53,689 nucleotides of DNA, taken from contig NZ_RDQF01000054.1 in assembly GCF_004114425.1 (NCBI RefSeq), forward strand, positions 1-53,689. The letters are read 5' to 3'. Under the pieces are notes generated by a model. The model saw only the letters and a list, made by a program, of their open reading frames with translations. It was not told the origin of the DNA and searched no databases. The stretch comes from Bradyrhizobium vignae (lineage in GTDB: Bacteria; Pseudomonadota; Alphaproteobacteria; Rhizobiales; Xanthobacteraceae). The position numbers and the translations under genes are program-made. The stretch's first letter is position 1, and every line of letters starts with the position of its first letter. This document shows positions 41,553 to 50,796 of the stretch, piece after piece.

Positions 41553-43616
41553 ATGAGAGCATTGAAATTCGTCGGCGGGGCTTTGGCCGCCGTCATCATC
41601 GTGATCGCACTCCTGCTCGTGGTCGGGATCCCCTCGGGCTTCCTGACCTCGACCATCGCCTCGCGGGTCGAGAGCGCCACCGGCTATCGCCTGTCGATCG
41701 ACGGCACCACCAGGATCAGTTTGTGGCCGACGCTGAACATCACCTTGAATGACCTCACGCTTGCCGACCCCAAGGACCGCAGCGGCATCAGGCGCCTGAC
41801 GATCGATAGCGTGCAGGCCGACATGTCGCTCGCCAGCGTCTGGTCGGGCCGCCCTGAGATCAGCGAGCTCGTCGTCGCCCATCCCGTTCTCTACCAGCCG
41901 CTGCTGCGTGAGCGCCTGCCGAATGCCGGCAGCCCGTCGAAGCCGATCGCGCTGGGCACCAATGCTGCCACGATCGACCGCATCAAGGTCACCGAAGGCG
42001 AAGTGGCGTTCTCGCGCCTGCGCGATCGTGTCGAGGGCCGCATCAGCGCCGTCAACGCCGAGGCGATCGTTGACCGCGACCGCAAGGTCAACATCACCGG
42101 CACCGCGCGCGTCGGCGAGCATCCGACCAAGTTCGACATCAAGGCAACCTCGCAGGCACTGCCGGCCGAACGGCCGACGGTTCCGGTGGATTTCGCCATC
42201 GACATGCCCAGCGTGCTGAAGTCCCAGCTCACCGCTCACGCCGAGATGCGGCTCAATGGCGATGTCGTGATGATCAACGGCGTGAATGGCAGGCTCGGCG
42301 ACGGCGCATTCAACGGCTGGGCCTCGGTCGACATCGCGAGCAAGCCGCTGGTCAAGGTCGATCTCGATTTCCAGCGGCTCGCGATGCCCCTGGCGAAATC
42401 GCCGGACGGCGTGTCCGGGCAGCCCTGGAGCAATGCGCCGATCGACGTCTCCGGGCTCAACTATGTCGATGCGCAGGTGAGGATCTCCGCGAACGAAGCC
42501 GTGATCGGCGATGCGCGCATCGCGCCGCTGGCGCTCGACGCCAAGCTCGCCGGCGGCGTCCTGAAGGCCGGCACCGCCAATCTCGGCGTCTATGGGGGCC
42601 AGGTCTCGGGCGAGGTGGTCCTCGATGCGACCACGGGCGCGCCGAGCTTTGCGATGCATTCCGACCTCGTCGGCGTGCGCGCGCTGCCGCTGCTGCAGGG
42701 CCTCGCCGAATTCGACCGTATCGACGGCAAGCTGCAGGCCAAGCTCGCTTTGCGCAGCGCCGGCAACAGCCAGCGGGCGCTGATGGCGAACATGCAGGGC
42801 ACGGCCTTCGTCAATTTCCAGGATGGCGCTATCCGCGGCATCAATGTCGCGCAGATGATCCGCTCGCTGACGACGAGCACGCTGTCCGGCTGGCAAGGAA
42901 ACCAGGACCGAAACCAGGACCCCAGCCAGGAGCAGAGCACGGATCTGTCGCAGCTTTCGGCCTCCTTCCGCATCGACAAGGGTCAGGCGGTGACGACCGA
43001 TCTCAATCTGATCGGGCCGCTGGTGCGCGTCACCGGCGCCGGCACGATCGCCCTCGACACCAAGATGATGGGCTTTCGCGTCGAGCCGAAGCTCGTGATG
43101 ACGACCGAAGGCCAAGGCCGCACCTCCGAGCCCGTCGGCTTCGGCATCCCCGTGATGATCCAGGGCAGTTGGTCGCAGCCGCGGATCTACCCTGACATCG
43201 CCGGCGTGCTGGACAATCCGGACGCCGCCTATGCCAAGCTGCGCGAGATGGGCAAAGGCCTGTTCGGCCCCGACGGCGCCGGGCTCGGCAACATCCTGGG
43301 CAACCTCGGCAGCAACCTTGGGCTCGGCGGCACCACCGCGCCGGGCGGAGGCAATGCCAATCCGCAAGCCCAGCAGCCCGGGCAGAACAACCTGCTCGGC
43401 GGGCCCTTGGGGGAGGCGATCGGCAATCTGATTCAGCAGGGACTTTCCAATGGCACAGCAACCGGCACTGGCACCAGCCGCAGTCGCAGCCTGCCGGTAA
43501 CGCCCTCCACACCGGCGCCGCAGGCCTCGCCTGCCCCAGCTCCGGAGGACCCGCCGCCTGCGCAGCAGGACAGTCAGCCAATGAACGACGTGCTGCGACA
43601 GCTCTTCAATCGTTGA
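41553..43616 (+). CDS. AsmA family protein
   Basis: A 687-residue envelope protein with one N-terminal membrane anchor (MRALKFVGGALAAVIIVIALLL). The AsmA repeat fold follows: ATGYRLSIDGTTRISLWPTLNITLNDLTLADP (about 34-66), and a second AsmA_2 region around GAPSFAMHSDLVGVRALPLLQGLAEFDRIDGKLQAKLALRSAG. AsmA-type proteins bridge the periplasm and help move lipids or limit outer-membrane protein assembly. The last 80 residues are Gly/Asn/Pro-rich and disordered. ATG 41553 is chosen; earlier codons have no ribosome site. Confidence 0.9.
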   Translation: MRALKFVGGALAAVIIVIALLLVVGIPSGFLTSTIASRVESATGYRLSIDGTTRISLWPTLNITLNDLTLADPKDRSGIRRLTIDSVQADMSLASVWSGRPEISELVVAHPVLYQPLLRERLPNAGSPSKPIALGTNAATIDRIKVTEGEVAFSRLRDRVEGRISAVNAEAIVDRDRKVNITGTARVGEHPTKFDIKATSQALPAERPTVPVDFAIDMPSVLKSQLTAHAEMRLNGDVVMINGVNGRLGDGAFNGWASVDIASKPLVKVDLDFQRLAMPLAKSPDGVSGQPWSNAPIDVSGLNYVDAQVRISANEAVIGDARIAPLALDAKLAGGVLKAGTANLGVYGGQVSGEVVLDATTGAPSFAMHSDLVGVRALPLLQGLAEFDRIDGKLQAKLALRSAGNSQRALMANMQGTAFVNFQDGAIRGINVAQMIRSLTTSTLSGWQGNQDRNQDPSQEQSTDLSQLSASFRIDKGQAVTTDLNLIGPLVRVTGAGTIALDTKMMGFRVEPKLVMTTEGQGRTSEPVGFGIPVMIQGSWSQPRIYPDIAGVLDNPDAAYAKLREMGKGLFGPDGAGLGNILGNLGSNLGLGGTTAPGGGNANPQAQQPGQNNLLGGPLGEAIGNLIQQGLSNGTATGTGTSRSRSLPVTPSTPAPQASPAPAPEDPPPAQQDSQPMNDVLRQLFNR

Positions 43617-43836
43617 TTTGCGGGCTGGACCGGCTTGCTCGCCTGCGGCGTCCTCCGAACGGATGAGGCTGCGACAATTCACCACTCTGCTTCCTGCCCG
43701 GGAGTCCACAGGGAGTAACCACACCGGCCGCGCGACGGCCGCGCGACGCCCCTTGGCCCAAATTGTGGTAGAACGGCCCGGAAGGGGCTTTGCGGCCCGC
43801 AGCGCGCAGCGTCAGTGGCGGCGCGAGAGGATCGGG

Positions 43837-46284
43837 ATGGCAGGAGCGAACGACAAGACACGATCTCTGCGCGAGGGTCTGTTCGCCAAATACGTCGTCT
43901 CCCTCGTCGGCCTCGTCGTGTTCGTCCTCGCCGTCAACGGCGCGATGGAGACCTGGATCTCCTACCGCGCCACCAGGACACAGCTGACCAACGGGCTGGA
44001 GGACAAGGCGCAAGGAGCCGCCCGGCGCATCGAGCAGTCGATCTCCGAGCTCGAGCGCCAGATCAGCTGGGTGACGCGCGCGAGCCAGGACACGCTGGAG
44101 AAACGCCGCGCCGATTACGCCTCGCTGCTGCACCAGGTCTCGGTCGTCAACCAGCTGTTCCAGCTCAACGGCGACGGCCGCGAGGTGCTGCGCGTCTCCA
44201 GGCAGTCGACCACGACCGGCGCCAATGCCGACCTCTCCCGCGACGTGCGCTTCACCGACGCCGTCACCCGCGGCGTCAGCTATGCCTCGGCCTGGTTCGC
44301 CGACGGGACGCCGCTGATGTCGATCTCGGTGGCGCATTCCGGCTTCAATGCCGGCGTCACCGTGGCCGAGATCGATCTCAGCTTCCTCTCCGACTTCCTG
44401 TCCGACGCCCAGGTCGGCAAGGCAGCCTTCGCCTATGTCGTCGATCCGCGCGGCCGGGTGCTGGCGACATCGTCGAAAGGTCCCGAAATCGGCAAGGACC
44501 TTTCCAAGCTGCCGCAGGTTGCGGCCGCGATCGCGCCCGGCCACGAGCCCGACACATCGGGCACCGATTTCAACGGCCAAGCCGTGATGAGCGCCGCGAG
44601 CATGGTGCCGAAGCTCGGCTGGAGCGTGCTGTTCGAGCAGCCGACCACGCAGGCCTTGATGCCGATCCGCGACCAGCTGGTGCGCATCGCGCTTCTGATC
44701 GGCATGGGGCTGTTGGTCGCGATCCTCGCCGGTACGCTGCTCGCCCGCCGCATGATCATCCCGATCACGGCGCTGCGCGATGGCGCGCACAAGCTCGGCG
44801 AAGGCGATTTCAGCCACCGCATCGACGTGCACACCTCCGACGAGCTCGAAGACCTCGCCGGGCAGTTCAACCGCATGGCCGACCAGATCCAGGAGACCTA
44901 TTCGAACCTGGAGACCAAGGTCGAGGAGCGCACCCGCGATCTCGCGCAGTCGATCCACGAGCTCAAGGTGCTGGAGGAGGTCGGCCGTGCGGTGGCCTCC
45001 TCGCTCGATCTCAAGGCCGTGCTTGCGACCATCGCCGCCCGCGCGATCGAGATCACCCATGCCGACGCGGTGCTGATCTACGGCTTCGACGCCGAGGCGC
45101 GATGTTTCGACCTGGTCGAAGCCAACGGCATCGACAAATCCGCCGAGGGCGCGCATGTCACCGTCGCGCAGGGCGAGAACATCCTGAGCGATGCCGCCGC
45201 GAGCGGCGAGCCGATCGCGCTTGCCGAGCTCGGCGAGGCCGCCGAGCAGCCGCTGCGCGAGGTCGCACTCGCGGCCGGCTTCCAATCGGTGCTGGTGGTG
45301 CCGCTGATCGACCAGCAGGGCACGCTGGGCTCGCTGGTGGTGCTGCGCCGCGCCGGCGGCGAGTTCGCCGGCAGCATCATCGGCCTGATGCGCACCTTCG
45401 CCAACCAGGCCGTGCTGGCGATGCGCAATGCGCACCTGTTCACCGAGGTCGATCACAAGAGCCACGCGCTGGAGGCCGCGAACGAGACCGTGCGCGCCCA
45501 GGCCGACAAGCTCAAGCAGCAGACCGAGCAGCTCAAGGACTGGAACAAGTCGCTGGAGGCGCGCGTCAAGACGCAGCTCGGCGAGATCGAGCGCATCCGC
45601 AAGCTCGAGCGTTTCCTGGCGCCGCAGGTGGCGCAGCTGATCGCCTCCTCCGACAGCCCGGAAGGACTGCTCACCAGCCAGCGCCGCGAGGTCACGGTGG
45701 TGTTCTGCGATTTGCGCGGCTTCACCGCGTTCACGGAAACGACGGAGCCGGAGGAGGCGATGAACGTGCTGCGCGAATATCACGCCGCGCTCGGCCAGCT
45801 GATCTTCAAATATGAGGGCACGCTCGACAAATATGCCGGCGACGGCGTGATGGTGCTGTTCAACGCGCCGATCCAGTTCGAGGACCACACCAAGCGCGCG
45901 GTGAGGATGGCGGTGGAGATGCGCGATACCATCGGCCCGCTGACCGAGCGCTGGCGCAACCGCGGGCATAGCCTGGGGTTCGGCATCGGCATCGCGCTCG
46001 GCTACGCCACGCTCGGCCAGGTCGGCTTCGAGCAGCGGCTGGAATATGCCGCGATCGGCAGCGTCACCAACCTCGCCTCCCGTCTCTGCGGCGAAGCCAA
46101 GGCGGGCCAGATCGTGGTGAGCCGCCGCGTCTACGGCATGGTCGAACCATGGGTCGAGGCCCGCGCCCTCGACGACCTCCAGCTCAAGGGCTTCAATCAC
46201 CCCGTGCTGGCGATGGAGATTTTGAATTGGCGCGAGGAGGTGGAGAACGTGGTGGATGCGGCGGCGGTGCGGCGGAGAGGGTAG
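43837..46284 (+). CDS. Membrane adenylate/guanylate cyclase with HAMP and GAF
   Basis: The 815-residue receptor has helix 1 at about 18-38, a periplasmic Cache-like sensor domain (about 40-280), helix 2 (about 282-303), HAMP (about 305-360), a coiled coil, and a GAF domain (about 385-535). A second coiled coil follows, then a class III cyclase domain (about 610-795). Metal-binding Asp residues lie in VVFCDLRGFTAFTE and DKYAGDGVMVLF; the transition-state Asn and Arg in VTNLASRL are intact, so the enzyme should be active. ATG 43837 follows GAGAGG. It likely links an external signal to cAMP and so to the nearby Crp-type regulator. Substrate preference cannot be fixed by eye. Confidence 0.94.
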   Translation: MAGANDKTRSLREGLFAKYVVSLVGLVVFVLAVNGAMETWISYRATRTQLTNGLEDKAQGAARRIEQSISELERQISWVTRASQDTLEKRRADYASLLHQVSVVNQLFQLNGDGREVLRVSRQSTTTGANADLSRDVRFTDAVTRGVSYASAWFADGTPLMSISVAHSGFNAGVTVAEIDLSFLSDFLSDAQVGKAAFAYVVDPRGRVLATSSKGPEIGKDLSKLPQVAAAIAPGHEPDTSGTDFNGQAVMSAASMVPKLGWSVLFEQPTTQALMPIRDQLVRIALLIGMGLLVAILAGTLLARRMIIPITALRDGAHKLGEGDFSHRIDVHTSDELEDLAGQFNRMADQIQETYSNLETKVEERTRDLAQSIHELKVLEEVGRAVASSLDLKAVLATIAARAIEITHADAVLIYGFDAEARCFDLVEANGIDKSAEGAHVTVAQGENILSDAAASGEPIALAELGEAAEQPLREVALAAGFQSVLVVPLIDQQGTLGSLVVLRRAGGEFAGSIIGLMRTFANQAVLAMRNAHLFTEVDHKSHALEAANETVRAQADKLKQQTEQLKDWNKSLEARVKTQLGEIERIRKLERFLAPQVAQLIASSDSPEGLLTSQRREVTVVFCDLRGFTAFTETTEPEEAMNVLREYHAALGQLIFKYEGTLDKYAGDGVMVLFNAPIQFEDHTKRAVRMAVEMRDTIGPLTERWRNRGHSLGFGIGIALGYATLGQVGFEQRLEYAAIGSVTNLASRLCGEAKAGQIVVSRRVYGMVEPWVEARALDDLQLKGFNHPVLAMEILNWREEVENVVDAAAVRRRG

Positions 46285-46598
46285 CCAAAGCAAAAATTGC
46301 GAAAACAACCCCATGCACAGTAGGCGGGAGCTGGAAGATCAATGGGTTACCCGAGCATCAAAGTCGGACGGTGACGACGGTCTGGGCTGGCCGGTGCTTT
46401 GACACGTCGGGCAAAACACTGGCATGATGGCATCATCGAGAGTTCAGGCCAGTGCAAACGCATCGAACGGGCGCGACCGCTGACATCGGCAGCGTGACGC
46501 GCACCCAAGGCGCAGCTTTACGGCCGCTGCGGTGATTGGGCGGCGACAACGCGCAGCTCGACTTCAGGGAGATGAAGTTCGACTGGGCGTGCGGGTCC
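46285..46598. other. 314-nt gene-free region with dispersed repeat remnants
   Basis: No gene is supported. It starts with the 21-nt repeat (46302-46322) and contains a GACACGTCGGGCAAAACACT segment at about 46400-46420 followed by ATGATGGCAT, which resembles a Bradyrhizobium dispersed repeat that often accompanies the 21-nt motif. The rest has no clear structure. Confidence 0.5.
46302..46322. repeat. 21-nt dispersed repeat, copy 2
   Basis: Identical to 10335-10355, and located 18 nt after the cyclase stop, on the same strand as the upstream gene in both places. Confidence 0.6.
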
Positions 46599-47939
46599 TC
46601 ACACCTCCCGCTTCGGCCCGATCGCCTCGAACGCCGCCTTCTGCTCGTCGCTTAGATCCGCCTCGAAATCGTCGAGCGCATCAGTGACGCCGTTCACCGC
46701 TTCCAGCATCGTCGCCAGCCGCGCCTTCACGGCGGCGAGGCGGGCTTGCGCGGTTGCGGCGGGCTCTGTCGGGCAGGCGCTGAGCGTCTGCATGGTGCGC
46801 AGCGTGGTGTCCTGCAGCACTTCGAGGCGGGCGCGCGCGATCTCGTCGAGGTGGAGCGTGGAGGCAATCTCGGCGGCGGGCCATTGCTGCTGGACGAGTT
46901 GCTCGTATTGGCGCTGCGCGTTTTCGTCAGAAAGGGGATCGTAGTCCGCCTGGCAGGCCTTGGCCGCCTGCGCGTCCTTGGTCGCGTTCTTGCTCGCGTC
47001 CTTGCTCGCGTCCTTGGGCCGGTGGGACGCCAGCGCGGCGCGACGCTCATTGGCGAGGGCGTTGAGCCTGGTTTTCTTGTCGTCATCGAGCAGGCCGACG
47101 AATTTCGTCAGCGGCGCTTCAATTGCGTCCGTCGCCTTGATCATGGCCTCGAGTCGCTCGCGCATCAGGCCGAGGCGCTCGGAGGCATTCGCAGGAGCCT
47201 GCGCCGGGCAGGCCGCGCGGATGGTGTCGCGCGCCGCATTCCAGGCGGATGCGAGCTCGTCGAGCGCGGTGCGCTGCAGCTCGTTCGGCTGAACGGCGCT
47301 CGCGATCCGGTCGACCGGCAGGCCACCGGTGTCGCTGGCCTCGCAGAGGGTTTCCGCGGACGGGATTCTTCGCGCGCGCCGGCCTTGCGGCACGGTGTAG
47401 GCGGCAAGCTCGGGCGCGGCATAGGGCGTGAAGAGTGCGGCATAGATGTCGCCGTAGCCGTAGAGCGAGAGGCTGGTCGCATCGCCGAAGATGATTGCGG
47501 TGGTGAGATCGTCATGCGCGAACGGCCAGAACACCGGGCCGACCCAGCCGTAGCTGCCGTCGGGATGGCGCCACCAGCCCTGCGGCCGCCGGCCGCCTTG
47601 CCAGCCCGCCAGCGCAGCCTGCGCCGTGAGGGCCGCACGCAGGACGTAAGGATTGGATAGCTGGCCGCGCTCGGCTCCGCGCGGGTCTTGCGACCTCAGC
47701 GCGGCGGAGCGGTAGCGGCCACCGCGCACGGCCATGCGGGAATGGCGCAGCCGCGACAGGCCCATCATGTGGCCGACGGCGAAACGCGCAACCCCGAGCG
47801 GACCGCCACGCAACCCGAACTGCGCCTCGGCCCTGCCAGGCAGCAACACTGCCGCAATCACGAGAGCTGCGCCGGCCAGCGCCAAGCCCATGCGCCTCGA
47901 AATGATCGCTGACCTGACCGCCGACTTGACCAATCTGGC
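46599..47939 (-). CDS. Exported LTXXQ-motif (Spy/CpxP-like) family protein
   Basis: The protein has about 446 residues, with a signal peptide ending GRAEA, a Gly/Arg-rich N-terminal part, a central aromatic region (GWWRHPDGSYGWVGPVFWPFAHDD), then two related helical modules. Each has a Cys-containing helix (SAWNAARDTIRAACPAQ and EVLQDTTLRTMQTLSACPTE) and an acidic LxDDxKxxLNAL or LSDEQKAAF motif, the LTXXQ signature. The family includes periplasmic chaperones and envelope-stress sensors. I chose GTG 47939, nine nt after GGGAGGGAG; ATG 47891 (MGLALAG) is an alternative. A Lys/Asp/Ala repeat (DASKDASKNATKDA) links the modules. Confidence 0.8.
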   Translation of the reverse strand, partial: ARLVKSAVRSAIISRRMGLALAGAALVIAAVLLPGRAEAQFGLRGGPLGVARFAVGHMMGLSRLRHSRMAVRGGRYRSAALRSQDPRGAERGQLSNPYVLRAALTAQAALAGWQGGRRPQGWWRHPDGSYGWVGPVFWPFAHDDLTTAIIFGDATSLSLYGYGDIYAALFTPYAAPELAAYTVPQGRRARRIPSAETLCEASDTGGLPVDRIASAVQPNELQRTALDELASAWNAARDTIRAACPAQAPANASERLGLMRERLEAMIKATDAIEAPLTKFVGLLDDDKKTRLNALANERRAALASHRPKDASKDASKNATKDAQAAKACQADYDPLSDENAQRQYEQLVQQQWPAAEIASTLHLDEIARARLEVLQDTTLRTMQTLSACPTEPAATAQARLAAVKARLATMLEAVNGVTDALDDFEADLSDEQKAAFEAIGPKREV

Positions 47940-48069
47940 CACGTCTTGGCACTCCCTCCCACACCAAGCGCGCAATGCGTCGCATCACAATGACGCGCGA
48001 GGGAACCGATTGTTCCGCGGCGATGCAGGGCAAAGCGTCGCAACGCTCACCGGCCATGCCGGCGCGGGG

Positions 48070-49122
48070 TCACTGCGGCTTTTGCGGCAGCACGAACGTC
48101 TGCCCGGGATAGATCAAATCGGGGTTGTGGATCTTGTCGCGGTTGGCCTTGAAGATCACCCCGTAGCGGGCGCCGTCGCCGTAAGCGAGCCGGCTGAGCG
48201 CCCACAGGCTGTCGCCGCGGGCGATAACGCGGCTGCCGCCTGCTTCCGCCGGTGCGGTGGTGAGCACCTCCGCCGGCGAGGCCGATGCGACCGCCGTCGC
48301 CGCCGGCGCATGCGCGAAGGCCTTGGGCTTCGGCGCGCCGATCAACCTCGGCCGGGCCGCTTGCCTGTCAGGCACTGAAGCCAGGTGCGGCGAGGCCGAT
48401 GGCAGCGCGGCCACGACATCCGGCTTGTCGTCGGTCTTCTCGGCCTGCTTGGTCTCCTGCCGCGCATCCTGCTTCGCGGCCGGCGCGGGCGGCGGCGCCG
48501 CCTCGGCGATGGTCACCGGCATGGTCCGGCCGGATTCCGTCACCGTGCCGTCAAGCGCCTTGGCCCGGAGCGTCAGTTCATAGGAACCGGCAGGAAGCTG
48601 CGGCGGAGTCATCACGAACTGGCCCGAAGCGTCGGCGACCACGGCATCGAGCGGCTTGCCGTCGCGCAGCAGCTCGACCCTTGCACCCGGCGTGGCGCGG
48701 CCCGCAATCACTGCCGCCTCGCCATGACTGTCGATGCGGGCGACGTCGAACCGAGGCCCGGCATCCGCAACCGCCGGCGCCGGCTTGACCGGCGCGAAAT
48801 CGCCGAGCGCGGCCGTGACCTGCTTCTGGGTTTCGCCCAGCGCGCCCGCCTTCGGCTCCGCGGCCGGTGCAGGCGGCGCGCTGGCGGCAAGCTTTGGCTG
48901 GTTCGCCTTCTGCTCTGGTTTGGACTCGTCCGCTCCGGGCTCCACCTTGAGCTCGACTTTGGTCTCGGGCTTGGCGTCGGGCTTGGCTTCGGGCTTGGCG
49001 GCGACGATGGTCGTCGTCCCGGCCGGCAGCAGGCGGCGCAGCTCGGTCGGGCCGATCACCAGCGCGGTGCCGACCAGCGCCAGCAGACAAAAGGCAATGA
49101 AGGCCTTGGATGCCGTGATCAT
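48070..49122 (-). CDS. LysM domain envelope protein
   Basis: The 350-residue protein has an N-terminal membrane anchor (about 7-25), a Lys/Pro/Glu repeat region (KPEAKPDAKPETKVELKVEP), an Ig-like domain (about 130-205; AVIAGRATPGARVELLRDGKPL), an Ala/Pro linker, and a C-terminal LysM module (about 297-347; VIARGDSLWALSRLAYGDGARYGVIFKANRDKI, ending IYPGQTFVLP). LysM binds N-acetylglucosamine chains of peptidoglycan. The layout matches inner-membrane-anchored LysM proteins common in Bradyrhizobium. It lies upstream of the LTXXQ gene on the same strand. Confidence 0.9.
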   Translation of the reverse strand: MITASKAFIAFCLLALVGTALVIGPTELRRLLPAGTTTIVAAKPEAKPDAKPETKVELKVEPGADESKPEQKANQPKLAASAPPAPAAEPKAGALGETQKQVTAALGDFAPVKPAPAVADAGPRFDVARIDSHGEAAVIAGRATPGARVELLRDGKPLDAVVADASGQFVMTPPQLPAGSYELTLRAKALDGTVTESGRTMPVTIAEAAPPPAPAAKQDARQETKQAEKTDDKPDVVAALPSASPHLASVPDRQAARPRLIGAPKPKAFAHAPAATAVASASPAEVLTTAPAEAGGSRVIARGDSLWALSRLAYGDGARYGVIFKANRDKIHNPDLIYPGQTFVLPQKPQ

Positions 49123-49303
49123 CTGAAAAGGACCTTGAGTGGCAAATCAGCCGAGGTCGGCAAAGTGCGCCGATTTGGCTGCGGCAGCAAGACGGTCGAT
49201 GGGATTATGCCTCCATCCCGGCGCGTCCGGAATGACCCGGCGAGGTCCCCTCGGCGTCAAATGCGCGAGGCCGCACCGCGGCTATATTTTTAAGGAATTT
49301 CCT

Positions 49304-49633
49304 GTGAGCGATTTTTTTCGCACCGCGCCACGGCTGGCGCTTGCTCTGACACTCGCCGCTCCTGCCGCACTGGCCGCCTCCGGCCCGCCGCCTGGTTACA
49401 TACCTATCGCCATCTGCACGGCGAACGCGGTGAAGCGGAGACTGACTGCTGTCGGACTGTTCGACGCGAGATGGATGATCGACTGCACGATCCTTGCGCC
49501 AAGAGATCAAAACGCCAGAGGGTCCGTAACATCTGTTCTTGATATCATGATCGCGATCGCCAACAAGCCGCCGAAGATCGGTAGACATGCAATTCGCGTG
49601 AGCCCGCGCGAGACGCTGCATGAAGGGCGATAG
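49304..49633 (+). CDS. Small exported protein of unknown function
   Basis: A 109-residue product with a clear signal peptide (VSDFFRTAPRLALALTLAAPAALA, cleaved before SGPPPG). GTG 49304 has AAGGA seven nt upstream. The mature part has two cysteines (AICTANAV and IDCTILAP) and no known domain. The frame is open further upstream to 49139, but that part reads like non-coding sequence. Codon use is less biased than in neighbouring genes, so it may be fast-evolving or marginal. Confidence 0.55.
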   Translation: MSDFFRTAPRLALALTLAAPAALAASGPPPGYIPIAICTANAVKRRLTAVGLFDARWMIDCTILAPRDQNARGSVTSVLDIMIAIANKPPKIGRHAIRVSPRETLHEGR

Positions 49634-49838
49634 TCCGGAATTGTCCGGCGCCTTTCCCCGCGCCACCGTTCACCGTCACCGCGAGAATAGGATCGAACCT
49701 CCGAGTTCGTGGTTATCGACTCGCTGAGACGGCCGGGAACTCCGGCCGGCGGGCACCTGTCAACATTGCATCACGCGCAACGCAGGCGGCTTTTCGCCGG
49801 GGTCGTGGCGCGCGCGTGCGAGAAGCGAGCGAGGTGAC

Positions 49839-50198
49839 ATGGCGGTCTTGTCTTTCAGAACGATCCCTCTCGTGGTGGTTGCAGCCGTCATCGGGCTCTC
49901 CGCGGAGGCCCGCGACGACGGGCGCTACGCCAACTCTCCCCTCAAGGGCTGGTTCGAGAGCCTGCACAGCAAGGGCGGCGGCCCCTGTTGTGCCGACGCC
50001 GACGGCACTGCGCTGGCCGATGTCGACTGGGAGACGCGGGACGGACATTACCGGGTACGGCTTCTCGGCAATTGGGTCAATGTGCCCGACGACACTGTCA
50101 TCACCGAGCCCAACCGCGCCGGGCGCACCATGGTCTGGCCTTATTACGTCAACGGCCGTCCCATGATCCGCTGCTTCATGCCCGGCAGCATGATCTGA
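49839..50198 (+). CDS. Exported protein of unknown function
   Basis: A 119-residue product with a signal peptide (1-24, ending SAEA), then NSPLKGWFESLHSKGGGPCCADADG and a small beta-rich region with WPYYVNGRPMIRCFMPGSMI at the C-terminus. The adjacent Cys pair and a third Cys near the end are distinctive. Proteins of this type are frequent in Bradyrhizobium and relatives; no function is known. GAGGTGAC precedes the ATG. Confidence 0.8.
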   Translation: MAVLSFRTIPLVVVAAVIGLSAEARDDGRYANSPLKGWFESLHSKGGGPCCADADGTALADVDWETRDGHYRVRLLGNWVNVPDDTVITEPNRAGRTMVWPYYVNGRPMIRCFMPGSMI

Positions 50199-50228
50199 AC
50201 CGCGACGAGCTCCGCGGGATCGGGAAGC

Positions 50229-50351
50229 TCACATCGAACGTCGGGCCGCACGCACTTCGGCGAATTCGGCGTCGGGGTGGCTGACGATGGTGGCGACCAT
50301 GATGCCGCTGATGATCAGCGACCAGGCGGTGTCCCAATAGATCCAAAACAC
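50229..50351 (-). CDS. 40-residue membrane protein
   Basis: On the minus strand a GTG at 50351 with GGGAGG seven nt upstream opens a 40-residue frame. It has an aromatic start (VFWIYWDTAWSL), one transmembrane helix (about 10-23, IISGIMVATIV), and a charged tail (HPDAEFAEVRAARRSM). The stop is TGA at 50231-50229. The pattern (strong ribosome site, hydrophobic helix, amphipathic tail) resembles small membrane subunits or regulators, for example of respiratory or transport complexes. It is convergent with the exported-protein gene at 49839. Confidence 0.6.
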   Translation of the reverse strand: MFWIYWDTAWSLIISGIMVATIVSHPDAEFAEVRAARRSM

Positions 50352-50472
50352 GAGCCAGCCTCCCTTTTCTCGCTTTCACTCTCTTTCGCGCCCGCCGCAC
50401 CGGGCTAACCGCATCGCGATGCCGGCGTTTCCAGCGCGAGCCCGGCCCGACGACGCGCGGACGGGCCGGGCG

Positions 50473-50769
50473 CTATTTCTGTTTGGTCGGTGGCGGTGTC
50501 CGATCGGTTTGGCCGGTGTGGCGCTTTGCCACGACGTCCTCGTCGTGCTCGCCCTGGTGCGGCCGCGGCGCAAGCTTGGGCTGACCGGCTTGACCGCCAT
50601 GCTTGCCGCCCATGTCGGGCTTTCCTTCGAGATCGTTTTCGCGGGGCATGCGGTTCAATGCGTTCGCACGGCATTGGTTCGCAACAGGATCGGCCGTTTT
50701 CGCACTGTGAACGAACTCATAGAACCGCCCATCTTTGCAGTGCACGATGGAGCTGGCGCCCTGGTGCAT
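50473..50769 (-). CDS. Possible hydrophilic protein of unknown function
   Basis: The 98-residue frame from ATG 50769 reads MHQGASSIVHCKDGRFYEF and ends in a Gly/His/Lys/Pro-rich tail (KHGGQAGQPKLAPRPHQGEH, then TPPPTKQK). Codon choice looks like that of real genes here and better than the opposite strand. The ribosome site is weak (GGTAG). There is no recognised domain, and two Cys are present. It is divergent from the small gene at 50797. I consider it likely but unproven. Confidence 0.45.
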   Translation of the reverse strand: MHQGASSIVHCKDGRFYEFVHSAKTADPVANQCRANALNRMPRENDLEGKPDMGGKHGGQAGQPKLAPRPHQGEHDEDVVAKRHTGQTDRTPPPTKQK

Positions 50770-50796
50770 CGCGATTTCTACCGACGGATTGGCCTG

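Noticed and set aside
43606..46314. 902-codon frame opposite the membrane cyclase
   Set aside because: It is antisense to an intact cyclase with all catalytic motifs; the composition is typical of a shadow frame.
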